This document shows, piece by piece, positions 35,732-45,351 of a stretch of 64,000 nt of DNA. The stretch is from Bizionia myxarmorum (lineage in GTDB: Bacteria; Bacteroidota; Bacteroidia; Flavobacteriales; Flavobacteriaceae), in assembly GCF_008086205.1 (NCBI RefSeq), contig NZ_VSKK01000001.1:1116001-1180000 (forward strand), written 5' to 3'. Made by a program: the position numbers and the translations under genes. Every line of letters begins with the position of its first letter. Position 1 is the first letter of the stretch. The notes beneath the pieces were generated by a model. It ran no database searches and had not been told where the DNA came from. It saw nothing but the letters and a program-made list of their open reading frames with translations.

Positions 35732-35733
35732 AT

Positions 35734-36231
35734 ATGAAAATTTCAAAACCATTTGAAAGCATATTAGATAGTTATGCAACTGAAAGTGCAAAATTATATA
35801 GTGTAGTAAGTTCTCTTTTTAATTATCCAGAAATAGGAGAAGATGAAGATCTGGAGGGCAGGCTTTATGCAACAGCTTTCGCATATTTGTGCCATGATTA
35901 TTTAATAGCTTCCATAGAACTTTACAGGTTTGAAGACTTTGATGGATTTGTTGAAAACATGAATTTTATTCCCGATGAATTAGAGCTTCTAAATTTAAAA
36001 GAACAATCAATCACAATAGATTGGGTTCCAGAAGATTTTTCAGAAGTAGTTTGGGCACTTATCCAAGACTATCAACTTAAAATAGTTAAGGATATTCATA
36101 TGGTGTTTGGTAGTCAAAAATTAAAAATGCGTTTATTTAGTTCAATCTTTAAAATGGCAGATGATCAATATATGCCTGACTTAAATATGAATACTATTGA
36201 ATTTTTTAATTCCAATTTTAATATAAAATAG
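35734..36231 (+). CDS. Hypothetical protein in the restriction operon
   Basis: I do not recognise this 165-residue acidic protein. It seems all-helical with short hydrophobic helices (LYATAFAYLCHDYLIASIELYRF; FSEVVWALIQDYQLKIV), with no signal peptide or metal motif. It sits 2 bp after the second membrane protein and one base before the glycosylase gene, so it is firmly part of the operon. It could be an antitoxin-like or immunity partner, but nothing proves it. Confidence 0.5.
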   Translation: MKISKPFESILDSYATESAKLYSVVSSLFNYPEIGEDEDLEGRLYATAFAYLCHDYLIASIELYRFEDFDGFVENMNFIPDELELLNLKEQSITIDWVPEDFSEVVWALIQDYQLKIVKDIHMVFGSQKLKMRLFSSIFKMADDQYMPDLNMNTIEFFNSNFNIK

Positions 36232-36232
36232 C

Positions 36233-36724
36233 ATGATTTTACAAGATTTGTTACAACCTAATTTGGACATTGTGTTTTGTGGGACTGCCGTAAGCAAAGA
36301 TTCTGAAAAAAAGGGAGCATATTATGCTGGTGCTGGAAATATGTTTTATCCAATACTCCATAAGATAGGCTTAACGCCAAAACAAATAACACCACAGAAT
36401 TATACTGATTTAGTACATTATAATTTAGGATTAACAGATTTGGTAAAACATACCAGTGGTAATGATGATGTTTTAAACGAACAGGATTTTGATGTTTTAG
36501 AGTTTAAGAAAAAGATGATAGCTTACAAACCAAAGATGGTTTGCTTCAATGGTAAAAAAGCGGCTGCTACTTTTTTTGATACTAAAACAAAATATATAAG
36601 TTATGGTTTACAACCCGAAACTATTGGCGAAACCAAATTATATGTTGCACCTTCTACCTCTGGTAGTGCCAGGCGGTTTTGGGATGAGAGATATTGGAGG
36701 GAGTTGAAAAGTGTTAAAGAATAG
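36233..36724 (+). CDS. MUG/TDG-like DNA glycosylase (UDG superfamily)
   Basis: The 163-residue protein carries the UDG-superfamily layout of mismatch-specific glycosylases: motif A as VFCGTAVSKDS (13-23), then GAYYAGAGNMFYPIL, HYNLGLTDLVK, the core strand KMVCFNGKKAA, and motif B as APSTSGSARRFWDERYW near the end. The asparagine of GINPG in classic MUG is missing (GTAVS), as in some family-6-like members with altered base preference. Such enzymes excise uracil, thymine mismatches, hypoxanthine or modified bases. It lies inside a restriction operon, so modified phage bases are possible targets. Confidence 0.75.
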   Translation: MILQDLLQPNLDIVFCGTAVSKDSEKKGAYYAGAGNMFYPILHKIGLTPKQITPQNYTDLVHYNLGLTDLVKHTSGNDDVLNEQDFDVLEFKKKMIAYKPKMVCFNGKKAAATFFDTKTKYISYGLQPETIGETKLYVAPSTSGSARRFWDERYWRELKSVKE

Positions 36725-36763
36725 ATAGCTTTAATAATTGTTAAAAAGTAAAAGTTTGTTGGA

Positions 36764-38683
36764 ATGATAGGATTACAAGAAGATAACAATTTTAAACTTC
36801 GTACCATAGAAAGTTTGAAAAATTATGTGTTTTTAGTTGAAGACTACCAACGTGGTTATCAGTGGGATGAACAACAAGTATTAGATCTACTAAATGATAT
36901 TGATACTTTTGAGCCAAACGCACAGGCACAACAATTTTATTGTTTACAACCCGTGGCAGTCAAAGAAATACAGAGGCAAGAATTGGCTCAATTAATTGAA
37001 GACGAAGACTTAAATATCAATGAATTTGAAAAGATTTTTGAATTAATAGATGGTCAACAAAGACTTACAACTATTTTTCTAATATTAAGTCTTTTAACTG
37101 CTAATAAGCATCATAAAATTATTTACAGAACTCGAGCAAGCAGTAAGGATTACGTAAATAGAATTAAAACCCAGCCTATAGATGCGAGTATCGATTTAAA
37201 AGTCGAGTTAGAGGATTTAAAAATTGCATTAAATAATTCGTGGAAAGGCTATGTGGAGAAGCATAAGCATTTTGACAATGTAGATAATTATCATTTTTAC
37301 AAAGCTGCACAATTAATTTGTAATTATCCTTACAAAAACAAAGAGGCATTTATAAATAAAATAAGTTTATACACACAAGTAATTTGGTACAACGAGGTTC
37401 ATAAATCACCTAAAAAACTATTTGCAGATTTAAATAGTGGTAAAATAAAACTAACAGGAGCAGAATTAATTAAAGCTCTTTTTGTATTACATCTTTCTCC
37501 ACAAAATAATAGTATTTCTTCCGAGGTAGTTCAATTTAAAATTAATGAATTGGCAATAGAATGGGATGAGATAGAATATCAAATGCAGCAAAGTGATTTC
37601 TGGTATTTTATAAAAAGTAAAACTAAAAGGGAATATGCATCGCGAATAGGCTACTTATTTGACGTTATTTTAAATGTTATAGACAAAGAAGACGATTTGT
37701 ATGCTTATAGAATGTATGCAAATAAAGAAGAAGAATTAAATTGGAATACTGTAAAGCTGTTTTTTCAAAAACTTGTAGAATGGTATAATGACCCTTATAT
37801 CTATCATCGTGTTGGGTTTTTGTTGTTTCAAAGAGACAATAAATTAAATAGTCTTAAAAAGTTAAATGAAAAAAGTATTCGTTTGAGTAAGGAAAATTTT
37901 AAAGAAGCTTTAGATGATGAAATTAAAAATGCATTTTCCAAGGTCAAAATAAAAGAGGGAGTAATCACTCAACTTTATCATTTAGATTCTTTGTCCTACA
38001 AAACAAATAAATTAGCAATAACACATGTATTGGTGCTATATAATATATGCTTGTATGAAAATCTTATCACCAATTATAAAGTAAACTTTAAAGAGTTTTA
38101 TAGTCAAACATGGACATTGGAGCATATTTTTCCGCAAAACTTAGCTGTAATAAAAGAAAAAGACGAAGCAATGCTTTTCCTGGAAGATTATAAGTCTTTA
38201 TTAGATACAAAAAAGGATAAGCAAGAGTTTGATGATATATTGATTTTAGAAGAAAAGTTAAAACATGTTAACGATTCTGGTTTTCAGAAATTAAAGGGTG
38301 AGATGCAAGAACTGATAACCACTATTATTCAAAAATTTGGTTTAGATCACATAGGTAATTTAACCTTATTGCATCAAAATGAAAATTCATCAATTGGTAA
38401 CAAACCGTTTAAAGCCAAGCGTGCAGAAATAATAAACTTTAGTCAAAGTTTAAGAAAAGGGAATCTTAAAACCAGTTTTATTCCTTTAGGAACATTAAAT
38501 GTGTTTACTAAATTTTATACTACTCAAAGCCATGACTTGCAATTTTCGTACTGGGCTGAAAAAGATGCTATTTCTTATAAAGAAGCTATAAACAGAGCAT
38601 TGTGTTATGAAAAAAAAACAAAACCCACTGTAATTAATGATGAAGACTCAAAACAGTCTTCTATAAAATATTTGCCTCAATAA
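36764..38683 (+). CDS. DUF262-DUF1524 protein (GmrSD-like restriction enzyme)
   Basis: The 639-residue protein has an N-terminal DUF262 domain with LVEDYQRGYQW and the nucleotide-binding motif ELIDGQQRLTT (DGQQR 96-100). Its C-terminal DUF1524 HNH nuclease domain has TLEHIFPQN near residue 452 and HIGNLTLLHQNENSSIGN near 529. This is the fused GmrS/GmrD architecture of type IV enzymes that use NTP and cut DNA with modified bases such as glucosylated hydroxymethylcytosine. It is 1 bp before a second DUF262 gene. Confidence 0.9.
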   Translation: MIGLQEDNNFKLRTIESLKNYVFLVEDYQRGYQWDEQQVLDLLNDIDTFEPNAQAQQFYCLQPVAVKEIQRQELAQLIEDEDLNINEFEKIFELIDGQQRLTTIFLILSLLTANKHHKIIYRTRASSKDYVNRIKTQPIDASIDLKVELEDLKIALNNSWKGYVEKHKHFDNVDNYHFYKAAQLICNYPYKNKEAFINKISLYTQVIWYNEVHKSPKKLFADLNSGKIKLTGAELIKALFVLHLSPQNNSISSEVVQFKINELAIEWDEIEYQMQQSDFWYFIKSKTKREYASRIGYLFDVILNVIDKEDDLYAYRMYANKEEELNWNTVKLFFQKLVEWYNDPYIYHRVGFLLFQRDNKLNSLKKLNEKSIRLSKENFKEALDDEIKNAFSKVKIKEGVITQLYHLDSLSYKTNKLAITHVLVLYNICLYENLITNYKVNFKEFYSQTWTLEHIFPQNLAVIKEKDEAMLFLEDYKSLLDTKKDKQEFDDILILEEKLKHVNDSGFQKLKGEMQELITTIIQKFGLDHIGNLTLLHQNENSSIGNKPFKAKRAEIINFSQSLRKGNLKTSFIPLGTLNVFTKFYTTQSHDLQFSYWAEKDAISYKEAINRALCYEKKTKPTVINDEDSKQSSIKYLPQ

Positions 38684-38684
38684 C

Positions 38685-41228
38685 ATGGAAACATTAGCGA
38701 GTACTCTTAAAAATTATAAAATTGAAATCCCTGTTATTCAACGCGATTATGTTCAAGGGAGGGAAGATGCAAAAGCTCACCAAATACGAGAGCAATTTGT
38801 AAAAGATTTATTAGATAATTTAATTTCTGATAAAAATGACTTGCATCATTTAGATTTTATATATGGTCGAATTATAGATGATTTAAATACCGATTCATTG
38901 AAAAAGAATGCGGAAAGTGTAGAACAGCTTTTAAGTATTTTACGTAAATATCACACTTCATTAGATGTTAAATTATCTGGAGAGTTACCCGTTGTTGATA
39001 GAAAGGAATTAATAGCCTTAAACAAAAAATTCCTTCCACTTGATGGGCAACAACGATTAACAACCTTATGGTTATTGCATTTTGTGATAGCGCATCAGTT
39101 AGATTATATGCCAGAATGGATGATGAATTTCACTTATAAAACAAGAAAGAGCTCCCGCGATTTTTGTGCAACACTATTGAAACATAATTGCAATCTTATA
39201 ATATGTGAATCGTACGCTGAAGTTATTCAAAATCAACCTTGGTTTTTTTATAAATGGAAGAATGATCCTACTGTAAAAGGTATGCTTGTTATGTTAGATG
39301 AAATTTGGAAACAAATTACAAGTATTACCAATTGGGATGATTCAATAAAATCATGGTGGGATGCCTTAACGGGAGATAATAATAAAATTTGTTTTAGTTT
39401 TTTACCATTAGACGAACACAATATAGATGATGAGATATATATAAAGATGAATGCGAGAGGGAAGCAGTTATCTGATTTTGAGATATTTAAAAACTCTTTA
39501 CTTGAATTTCTGGAAGAATGTTTAATAAATCACCCAGAAACGCTAACTAAAAATGATATTGCGGAGTATGCACATAAATTAGATACCACTTGGTTAGATA
39601 TATTTTGGGGTGTAAAACGTAAGGGCATCTTTGATATACAAGAAAACTATTTTAATTTTTTTAAATTAAGTATTCTCTACACTTACATTGAAAAACAAAA
39701 TATAAAAGAGAATGATAAGAATAAAGGAATAGATGCTGATGTAATTAAGCTTTATTTGAAAAATACAAACGAAAGTTCTAAATACGAAAGCCTTTCGTTT
39801 CAACAGATGAAAAGCAAATCCTTAATTACGCTCGAAAGCGTTATAGAAACATTTAAACTTTTAGAAATATTTGAAGATAGAGCTTATATCGATAGATTTA
39901 TTGAATGGCTTCAGGACGAAAAGTTCATTTTTGATGAAACTGGCTTTATTAACCATGAGAATGCATTAGATTCATTGCTTTTCTCTCATTTTAACGAATC
40001 GTCTCAAAAAATAGCATATTATGATCGTACATTTTATATAGCTATTATTTCATTTATCAAGAGAAATAGATTTAATCAAGAAAATTTAGAAATTTCATTT
40101 AAACGCTATGCTCGATTATGTTATAATTTAGTTTATAATCAAAATTATATACAAAGCCCTGAAACTTTTGGTCAAGCTATTTTATCCGTTATAGAACTTT
40201 CAAAAGTAGGAAACAAACTTTATGAGAATCCCAAATTATTAAGAAGTGATACTATTAAGTTTAAACAAAATTCCATTGAGGAGGAGATTCTAAAGCTTGA
40301 TTTGATTAGAATAAATGCTTCTTATGAAAAAGAGTTTATTAAATTTGAAAGACATCCTTATTTTAAAGGTCAGATTGGCTTTGTTGTAAAAATGAGTGGA
40401 GATTTAGAATTTTTTGATATTGAGAGATTTATAGATTATAGAGAGAAATTATTGTTTCTGTTCTCAAGTGAAATGAACACATCTGATCAGAAATTGTTTG
40501 ATAGAGCATTGCTAACTTATTCTAATTATTTTATTTCACAAGGTCATAGTCGTTGGATGTTTTGTGATTCAAATACTAACTTTCGACTTAAAGAGGAACG
40601 TTGGCGTATTGTTTTTGCAAATAATAGGGACAATTTAAAAAAACTTCTTGATCGTTTAGATATTGCCAATATGGAGAAGTCTTTAAAAGAAATTATAAAA
40701 CAATATAATGGTAGTTCTTGGAGAAAATACTTTATAGAATCGCCTGAATTATGGAAAGCGTGTAATAACAGAACATTTAAAAAGACTGATGATGGTTATA
40801 AAGTTAGATTATTAAAAAATGAGAATGCTGGAGGCACGCAACGTGAATTGAGAAGTAAGTTTTTTGAGATTAACTATAAGATGTCAGGAAAATCAATATT
40901 ACCTTTTGAAAGTTTAAAATATGATGACGTAACGAAGCAAGAAGAGGAGCCTTGTGCATTTTTTGATAACTGGAAATATAAGGGAATGACCTACTTTATG
41001 GATATAAGATATATTAATCGAGAATATGAATTGCGATTTTCCTTTAGAGAACAGCAAGGATTACGTTTCGATAACTACATTATAGAAATACTCAATTCAT
41101 GTGGTTATTATTTATCAGAAAAATATATCGAACCTGCTTATTTAAAAAATATAGTTTCTGATGCTGATTTGGAGATACACGTTGATGGTTTGTTAAATAA
41201 ATTTACTGAATTAAATAATTCAATTTGA
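38685..41228 (+). CDS. DUF262 protein without recognised HNH domain
   Basis: The 847-residue protein has the DUF262 start (IEIPVIQRDYVQGRED), a conserved DFIYGRI and the nucleotide-binding LDGQQRLTTLWLLHF (DGQQR 120-124), then YIKMNARGKQLSDFEIFKN, typical of the family. The remaining 500 residues show no DUF1524 HNH motif, so it may act as a sensor/NTPase partner of the preceding DUF262-DUF1524 protein. The adjacent paired organisation is common for these systems. It ends 2 bp before the hsdR start. Confidence 0.85.
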   Translation: METLASTLKNYKIEIPVIQRDYVQGREDAKAHQIREQFVKDLLDNLISDKNDLHHLDFIYGRIIDDLNTDSLKKNAESVEQLLSILRKYHTSLDVKLSGELPVVDRKELIALNKKFLPLDGQQRLTTLWLLHFVIAHQLDYMPEWMMNFTYKTRKSSRDFCATLLKHNCNLIICESYAEVIQNQPWFFYKWKNDPTVKGMLVMLDEIWKQITSITNWDDSIKSWWDALTGDNNKICFSFLPLDEHNIDDEIYIKMNARGKQLSDFEIFKNSLLEFLEECLINHPETLTKNDIAEYAHKLDTTWLDIFWGVKRKGIFDIQENYFNFFKLSILYTYIEKQNIKENDKNKGIDADVIKLYLKNTNESSKYESLSFQQMKSKSLITLESVIETFKLLEIFEDRAYIDRFIEWLQDEKFIFDETGFINHENALDSLLFSHFNESSQKIAYYDRTFYIAIISFIKRNRFNQENLEISFKRYARLCYNLVYNQNYIQSPETFGQAILSVIELSKVGNKLYENPKLLRSDTIKFKQNSIEEEILKLDLIRINASYEKEFIKFERHPYFKGQIGFVVKMSGDLEFFDIERFIDYREKLLFLFSSEMNTSDQKLFDRALLTYSNYFISQGHSRWMFCDSNTNFRLKEERWRIVFANNRDNLKKLLDRLDIANMEKSLKEIIKQYNGSSWRKYFIESPELWKACNNRTFKKTDDGYKVRLLKNENAGGTQRELRSKFFEINYKMSGKSILPFESLKYDDVTKQEEEPCAFFDNWKYKGMTYFMDIRYINREYELRFSFREQQGLRFDNYIIEILNSCGYYLSEKYIEPAYLKNIVSDADLEIHVDGLLNKFTELNNSI

Positions 41229-41230
41229 AT

Positions 41231-44200
41231 ATGACAAAAGTAGGTAGTATAGAGCGTATTACACAAAACAGAGTAGTTAAATTATTCCGAGAAGAATTAG
41301 GCTACACCTATTTAGGTAATTGGGAAGAACGCGAAAGCAATAGTAATATTGAAGAAGCATTACTCACAGCTTATTTAAAACGAAAAGGATATAATAATTT
41401 ACAAATATCTAAAGCCATTTACGAGCTAAAAAATACTGCTAATAATTTTAGCGATAGTCTATATACAACCAATAAAAATGTATATGAGTTATTACGCTAT
41501 GGAGCGGATATAAAAACGGAAGTTGGTAAAAATACAGAGAAAGTTCATTTTATAGATTGGAAAAATTGGGATAAAAATGACTTCGCTATTGCAGAGGAAG
41601 TCACCATAAAAGGAAATAAAACCAAGAGACCAGATATTGTTATTTATGTAAATGGTATTGCTTTAGGCATATTAGAGTTAAAGAGAAGTACCATAACATT
41701 AAATGATGGTATTCGCCAAAATATTACCAATCAACAAGACCGATTTATTGAACCTTTCTTTGCTACTGTTCAATATTTATTTGCAGGTAATGATACAGAG
41801 GGTTTCCGCTATGGAGCAATTAAAACGCCCGAAAAATACTATCTAAAATGGAAAGAGGATATAACAGACAACAGTAGGATTCTGTTAGATAAATACCTTC
41901 TAAAAATGTGTGATAAAAAACGCTTTTTAGAAATTATCTATGACTTTATTGTGTTTGATGGTGGTGTCAAAAAATTACCAAGAGTACATCAATATTTTGG
42001 TGTTAAAGAAGCTCAAAAATATATAAACCGTTATGAAGGAGGTATTATATGGCACACACAGGGAAGTGGTAAAAGTATTGTAATGGTGTATCTGGCAAAA
42101 TGGGTTTTAGAAAATAATCCGAATTCAAGAGTGGCTATATTAACTGATAGAGACGAGCTGGATAAACAAATTGAGAGCGTTTTTAAAGATGCCGATGAGA
42201 AAATTTACCGCACAAAAAGCGGAAAAGACTTAATGCAGAAATTAAGCAATCCAACACCAAGGTTATTATGCTCTTTAGTACATAAGTTCGGCAAAAAAGA
42301 TACAGGCAATTTTAATCAGTTCATTAAAGAATTAGAAAGTCAGCCATCACAAACGGTAGGTGAATTATTTGTGTTTGTAGATGAATGCCACAGAACACAA
42401 GGTGGTCGTTTACATCGTACTATGAAAGCCATGCTACCTAATGCAGTTTTTATTGGTTTTACAGGGACACCTTTACTTAAAAAAGATAAACAAACCAGTT
42501 TAGAAATATTCGGTAAGTATATACATACCTATAAGTTTAATGAGGGTGTTGAAGATGGAGTTATTTTAGATTTAGTTTACGAAGCACGAGATATTGACCA
42601 ACATTTGACCTCTCAAAAAAGAATAGACGAATGGTTTGATGCTAAAACAAGAGGTCTAAATGATTTTCAGAAATCAGAATTGAAAAAGAAATGGGGAACT
42701 ATGCAAAAAGTATTAAGCAGCCGTTCTCGTATGGAGAAGGTGGTAGCCGATATTATTTTAGATTTTAGTACTAAAAGCCGTTTAAGTTCAGAAAGGGGAA
42801 ATGCCATTTTGGTGGCAAGATCTATTTACGAAGCCTGTAAATATTATGAGTTGTTTAAGCGTACTAATTCCGAATTAAGAAACAAATTTGCAATTATTAC
42901 CTCATATAGCCCACAAACCAGTGATATTACTACCGAAGATACCGGAGCGAGCACAGACACTGAAAAAGAGTTTATGTATAATTTATACACCGATCTATTG
43001 GGCGATAAATCCACAGAACAATACGAAGATTGGGCGAAGGCGAAATTTTGTAATGAACCTGCTAACATGAAACTCTTAATTGTTGTGTCAAAATTATTAA
43101 CTGGTTTTGACGCACCAAGTTGTTCCTACCTATATATTGATAAAAGCATGCAGGATCATGGTTTGTTTCAAGCAATATGTCGAGTAAATCGATTGGATAC
43201 CGAAGACAAACAATTTGGATACATTGTAGATTATATGGATTTATTTACAAAAGTAGAAAATGCCGTAGCGGTTTACACAGCAGATTTAGACTATGATGAA
43301 TTTGAGGCTAAAGATATAGACGTTATGCTTCAAGATCGAATGAAAATGGGGAAAGAACGTTTAGATGATGCATTAGAAGAATTACATATTTTATGTGAAC
43401 CTGTTGCTCACCCAAAAGGCACGATGGATTATATTCGTTATTTCTGTGGTAATACCGAGATTGAAGAGGAGTTAAAAGCGAGGGAAACACAACGTAATGC
43501 TTTGTATAAAAAAACGGTTTCATTAATCCGTGCTTATGCAAATATAGCAGACGACATGGAAGGAGCTGGTTATACTGAAGGAGACGTTATTAGCATAAAA
43601 AAAGAGTTAGACTATTACTTAAAATTGCGTGAAGAAATTAGACAAGCAAGTGGAGAAGTATTAGACTTAAAGACCTATGAAGCAGATATGCGCCATTTGA
43701 TTGACACGTATATTCAAGCTGATGAGCCTGAAACAATCTCTCCTTTTGCAGATATGTCATTATTAGATATTATAGTAAAGACTGGAATTGCAGATGCGAT
43801 AAACTCCATGCCAGATGGTATCAAATATAATCAAGGAGCCATTGCCGAAACAATTGAAAATAATGTTCGAAAAAAAATTATTAAGGATCATTTAATTGAT
43901 CCCGCATTTTTTGATGAAATGTCGAAGCTTTTAGCGGAAATAATTAAAGAACGAAAGGCAAATGCTATCAGTTATGCAGAGTATTTGAAGAAGATTGCTG
44001 AATTGGCAAAAAAGGTAAATGAAGGCAAAGGAGAAGAAACGCCTGACGCATTGGTCACCATGGCACAAAGAGCTTTGTATAACAATTTGGATAAAAATGA
44101 AGCGTTAGCTATGCAACTTGATAATGCGGTTAGAAACGTTAAGCGAGACGGTTGGCGAGGTAATTTACCAAAAGAGCGAGAGATTAAAGCGGAAATTTAT

Positions 44201-44326
44201 AAGCAGCTTGCTACATATGAAGTTGAAACAGGAATTGATATCGCACAGGAGCCACCAGCACCTTTTGGGTTAGAAAACAAAGTGGAATATATTTTCAATA
44301 TTGTAAGAGAACAGAAAGAGTACTAA
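41231..44326 (+). CDS. hsdR: Type I restriction endonuclease subunit HsdR
   Basis: The protein is 1031 residues from ATG 41231. It has an N-terminal PD-(D/E)xK nuclease (RPDIVIYVNGIALGILELKRS, about 132-153). A superfamily-2 translocase follows: Walker A TQGSGKS (about 277), DECHRTQ (about 385), GFTGTPL (about 411) and the late QAICRVNR. A C-terminal helical part contacts HsdM. All core motifs are intact, so the enzyme should be active. Seven genes separate it from hsdS. Confidence 0.95.
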   Translation: MTKVGSIERITQNRVVKLFREELGYTYLGNWEERESNSNIEEALLTAYLKRKGYNNLQISKAIYELKNTANNFSDSLYTTNKNVYELLRYGADIKTEVGKNTEKVHFIDWKNWDKNDFAIAEEVTIKGNKTKRPDIVIYVNGIALGILELKRSTITLNDGIRQNITNQQDRFIEPFFATVQYLFAGNDTEGFRYGAIKTPEKYYLKWKEDITDNSRILLDKYLLKMCDKKRFLEIIYDFIVFDGGVKKLPRVHQYFGVKEAQKYINRYEGGIIWHTQGSGKSIVMVYLAKWVLENNPNSRVAILTDRDELDKQIESVFKDADEKIYRTKSGKDLMQKLSNPTPRLLCSLVHKFGKKDTGNFNQFIKELESQPSQTVGELFVFVDECHRTQGGRLHRTMKAMLPNAVFIGFTGTPLLKKDKQTSLEIFGKYIHTYKFNEGVEDGVILDLVYEARDIDQHLTSQKRIDEWFDAKTRGLNDFQKSELKKKWGTMQKVLSSRSRMEKVVADIILDFSTKSRLSSERGNAILVARSIYEACKYYELFKRTNSELRNKFAIITSYSPQTSDITTEDTGASTDTEKEFMYNLYTDLLGDKSTEQYEDWAKAKFCNEPANMKLLIVVSKLLTGFDAPSCSYLYIDKSMQDHGLFQAICRVNRLDTEDKQFGYIVDYMDLFTKVENAVAVYTADLDYDEFEAKDIDVMLQDRMKMGKERLDDALEELHILCEPVAHPKGTMDYIRYFCGNTEIEEELKARETQRNALYKKTVSLIRAYANIADDMEGAGYTEGDVISIKKELDYYLKLREEIRQASGEVLDLKTYEADMRHLIDTYIQADEPETISPFADMSLLDIIVKTGIADAINSMPDGIKYNQGAIAETIENNVRKKIIKDHLIDPAFFDEMSKLLAEIIKERKANAISYAEYLKKIAELAKKVNEGKGEETPDALVTMAQRALYNNLDKNEALAMQLDNAVRNVKRDGWRGNLPKEREIKAEIYKQLATYEVETGIDIAQEPPAPFGLENKVEYIFNIVREQKEY

Positions 44327-45039
44327 TGGAGCATATAGAATTAGGAAGTATAAAAGTTGAAGTAGAAAAGAAGGATATTAAAAATATTCATTTAAGTGTC
44401 TACCCACCAGATGGAGCTGTTCGCATTGCAGCACCCAATAGAATGGATATGGATACGATTCGTGTGTTTGCCTTAAATAAATTAAAGTGGATAAAAAAAC
44501 AGCAAGAAACCTTTAAAAATCAGGAGCGTGAAACACCTCGCGAATACTTGACTAAAGAAAGCCACTATTTTTTAGGGAAACGTTATTTGTTGCAAGTTAT
44601 AGAACACGATCAGTCACCAAAAGTAATTTTGAAACATGAAACAATTGAGCTTTATATAAAACCAAATACGTCGTTGGAAAAAAGAAAAGAGGTTATTGAT
44701 GAATGGTATCGTTCTGAATTAAAATCTATGCTTCCAAAGCTCATAAGCAAATGGGAAATAGTGATAGGTGTTCAATCTAATGAGTTTAGCATAAAGAAAA
44801 TGCGAACTAAATGGGGAACTTGTAACACCGAAGCAAAACGCATTTGGCTTAATTTAGAATTAGCTAAAAAGCCTTTAAAATGTATCGAATTTATTATAGT
44901 ACACGAACTTGTACACTTGTTAGAACGCAGTCATAGCGAAATTTTTGTAAGCTATATGAACGAATTTATGCCTAAATGGCGACTGTATAGAGAAGAATTA
45001 AATAACTTGCCTTTTAGGCATGTGGATTGGAAGTATTAA
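44326..45039 (+). CDS. YgjP-like M48-type metallopeptidase
   Basis: The 237-residue protein has the DUF45/YgjP zinc motif HELVHLLERSH (about 190-200) preceded by MRTKWGTCNTEAKRIWLNLELAK, as in SprT/YgjP peptidases. It overlaps hsdR by one base (TAATG). This pairing with hsdR is common in type I systems, where the peptidase may process or unload the restriction complex. Its exact substrate is unknown. Confidence 0.9.
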   Translation: MEHIELGSIKVEVEKKDIKNIHLSVYPPDGAVRIAAPNRMDMDTIRVFALNKLKWIKKQQETFKNQERETPREYLTKESHYFLGKRYLLQVIEHDQSPKVILKHETIELYIKPNTSLEKRKEVIDEWYRSELKSMLPKLISKWEIVIGVQSNEFSIKKMRTKWGTCNTEAKRIWLNLELAKKPLKCIEFIIVHELVHLLERSHSEIFVSYMNEFMPKWRLYREELNNLPFRHVDWKY

Positions 45040-45351
45040 TTGTTAATCATAAAAGTTAAAAAATAATTAAAAAATTAAAAGCATTGTATAGAATATGTTA
45101 ATGTTCCGTAATTAATGTATTCTATGGAACACAATCATAATTTTAGGCTCTTTTTAGACAGGTTTATTACAAACTGTAAAACGTATAAATGGAAGTTGAA
45201 TAATTTGCCTATTACATGAAAATTTTATTAGGCTATTCAATTAATAATGTCACAAAATATTTAATTTAAAGTGATATTAAGTAAATTAACATTTTGAGTG
45301 CTTAAAATCAGAGGCTAATAGTTGAGTGTAATCAAAATAAAAAATCAAATC
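45040..45351. other. Intergenic region with overlapping dyads, before the 45.4-kb module
   Basis: There is no gene in these 312 AT-rich bases. Two interlocked dyads occur: ATAGAATA (45088-45095) with TATTCTAT (45118-45125), and TGTTCC (45102-45107) with GGAACA (45126-45131). They cannot easily form together, so they would be alternative hairpins or an operator. The promoter of the next module is probably to the right of this. Confidence 0.4.

Noticed and set aside
45102-45131. H-type pseudoknot from interlocked dyads
   Set aside because: The third loop would have zero bases across an 8-bp stem, which is not sterically feasible, so only alternative hairpins or operators are considered.
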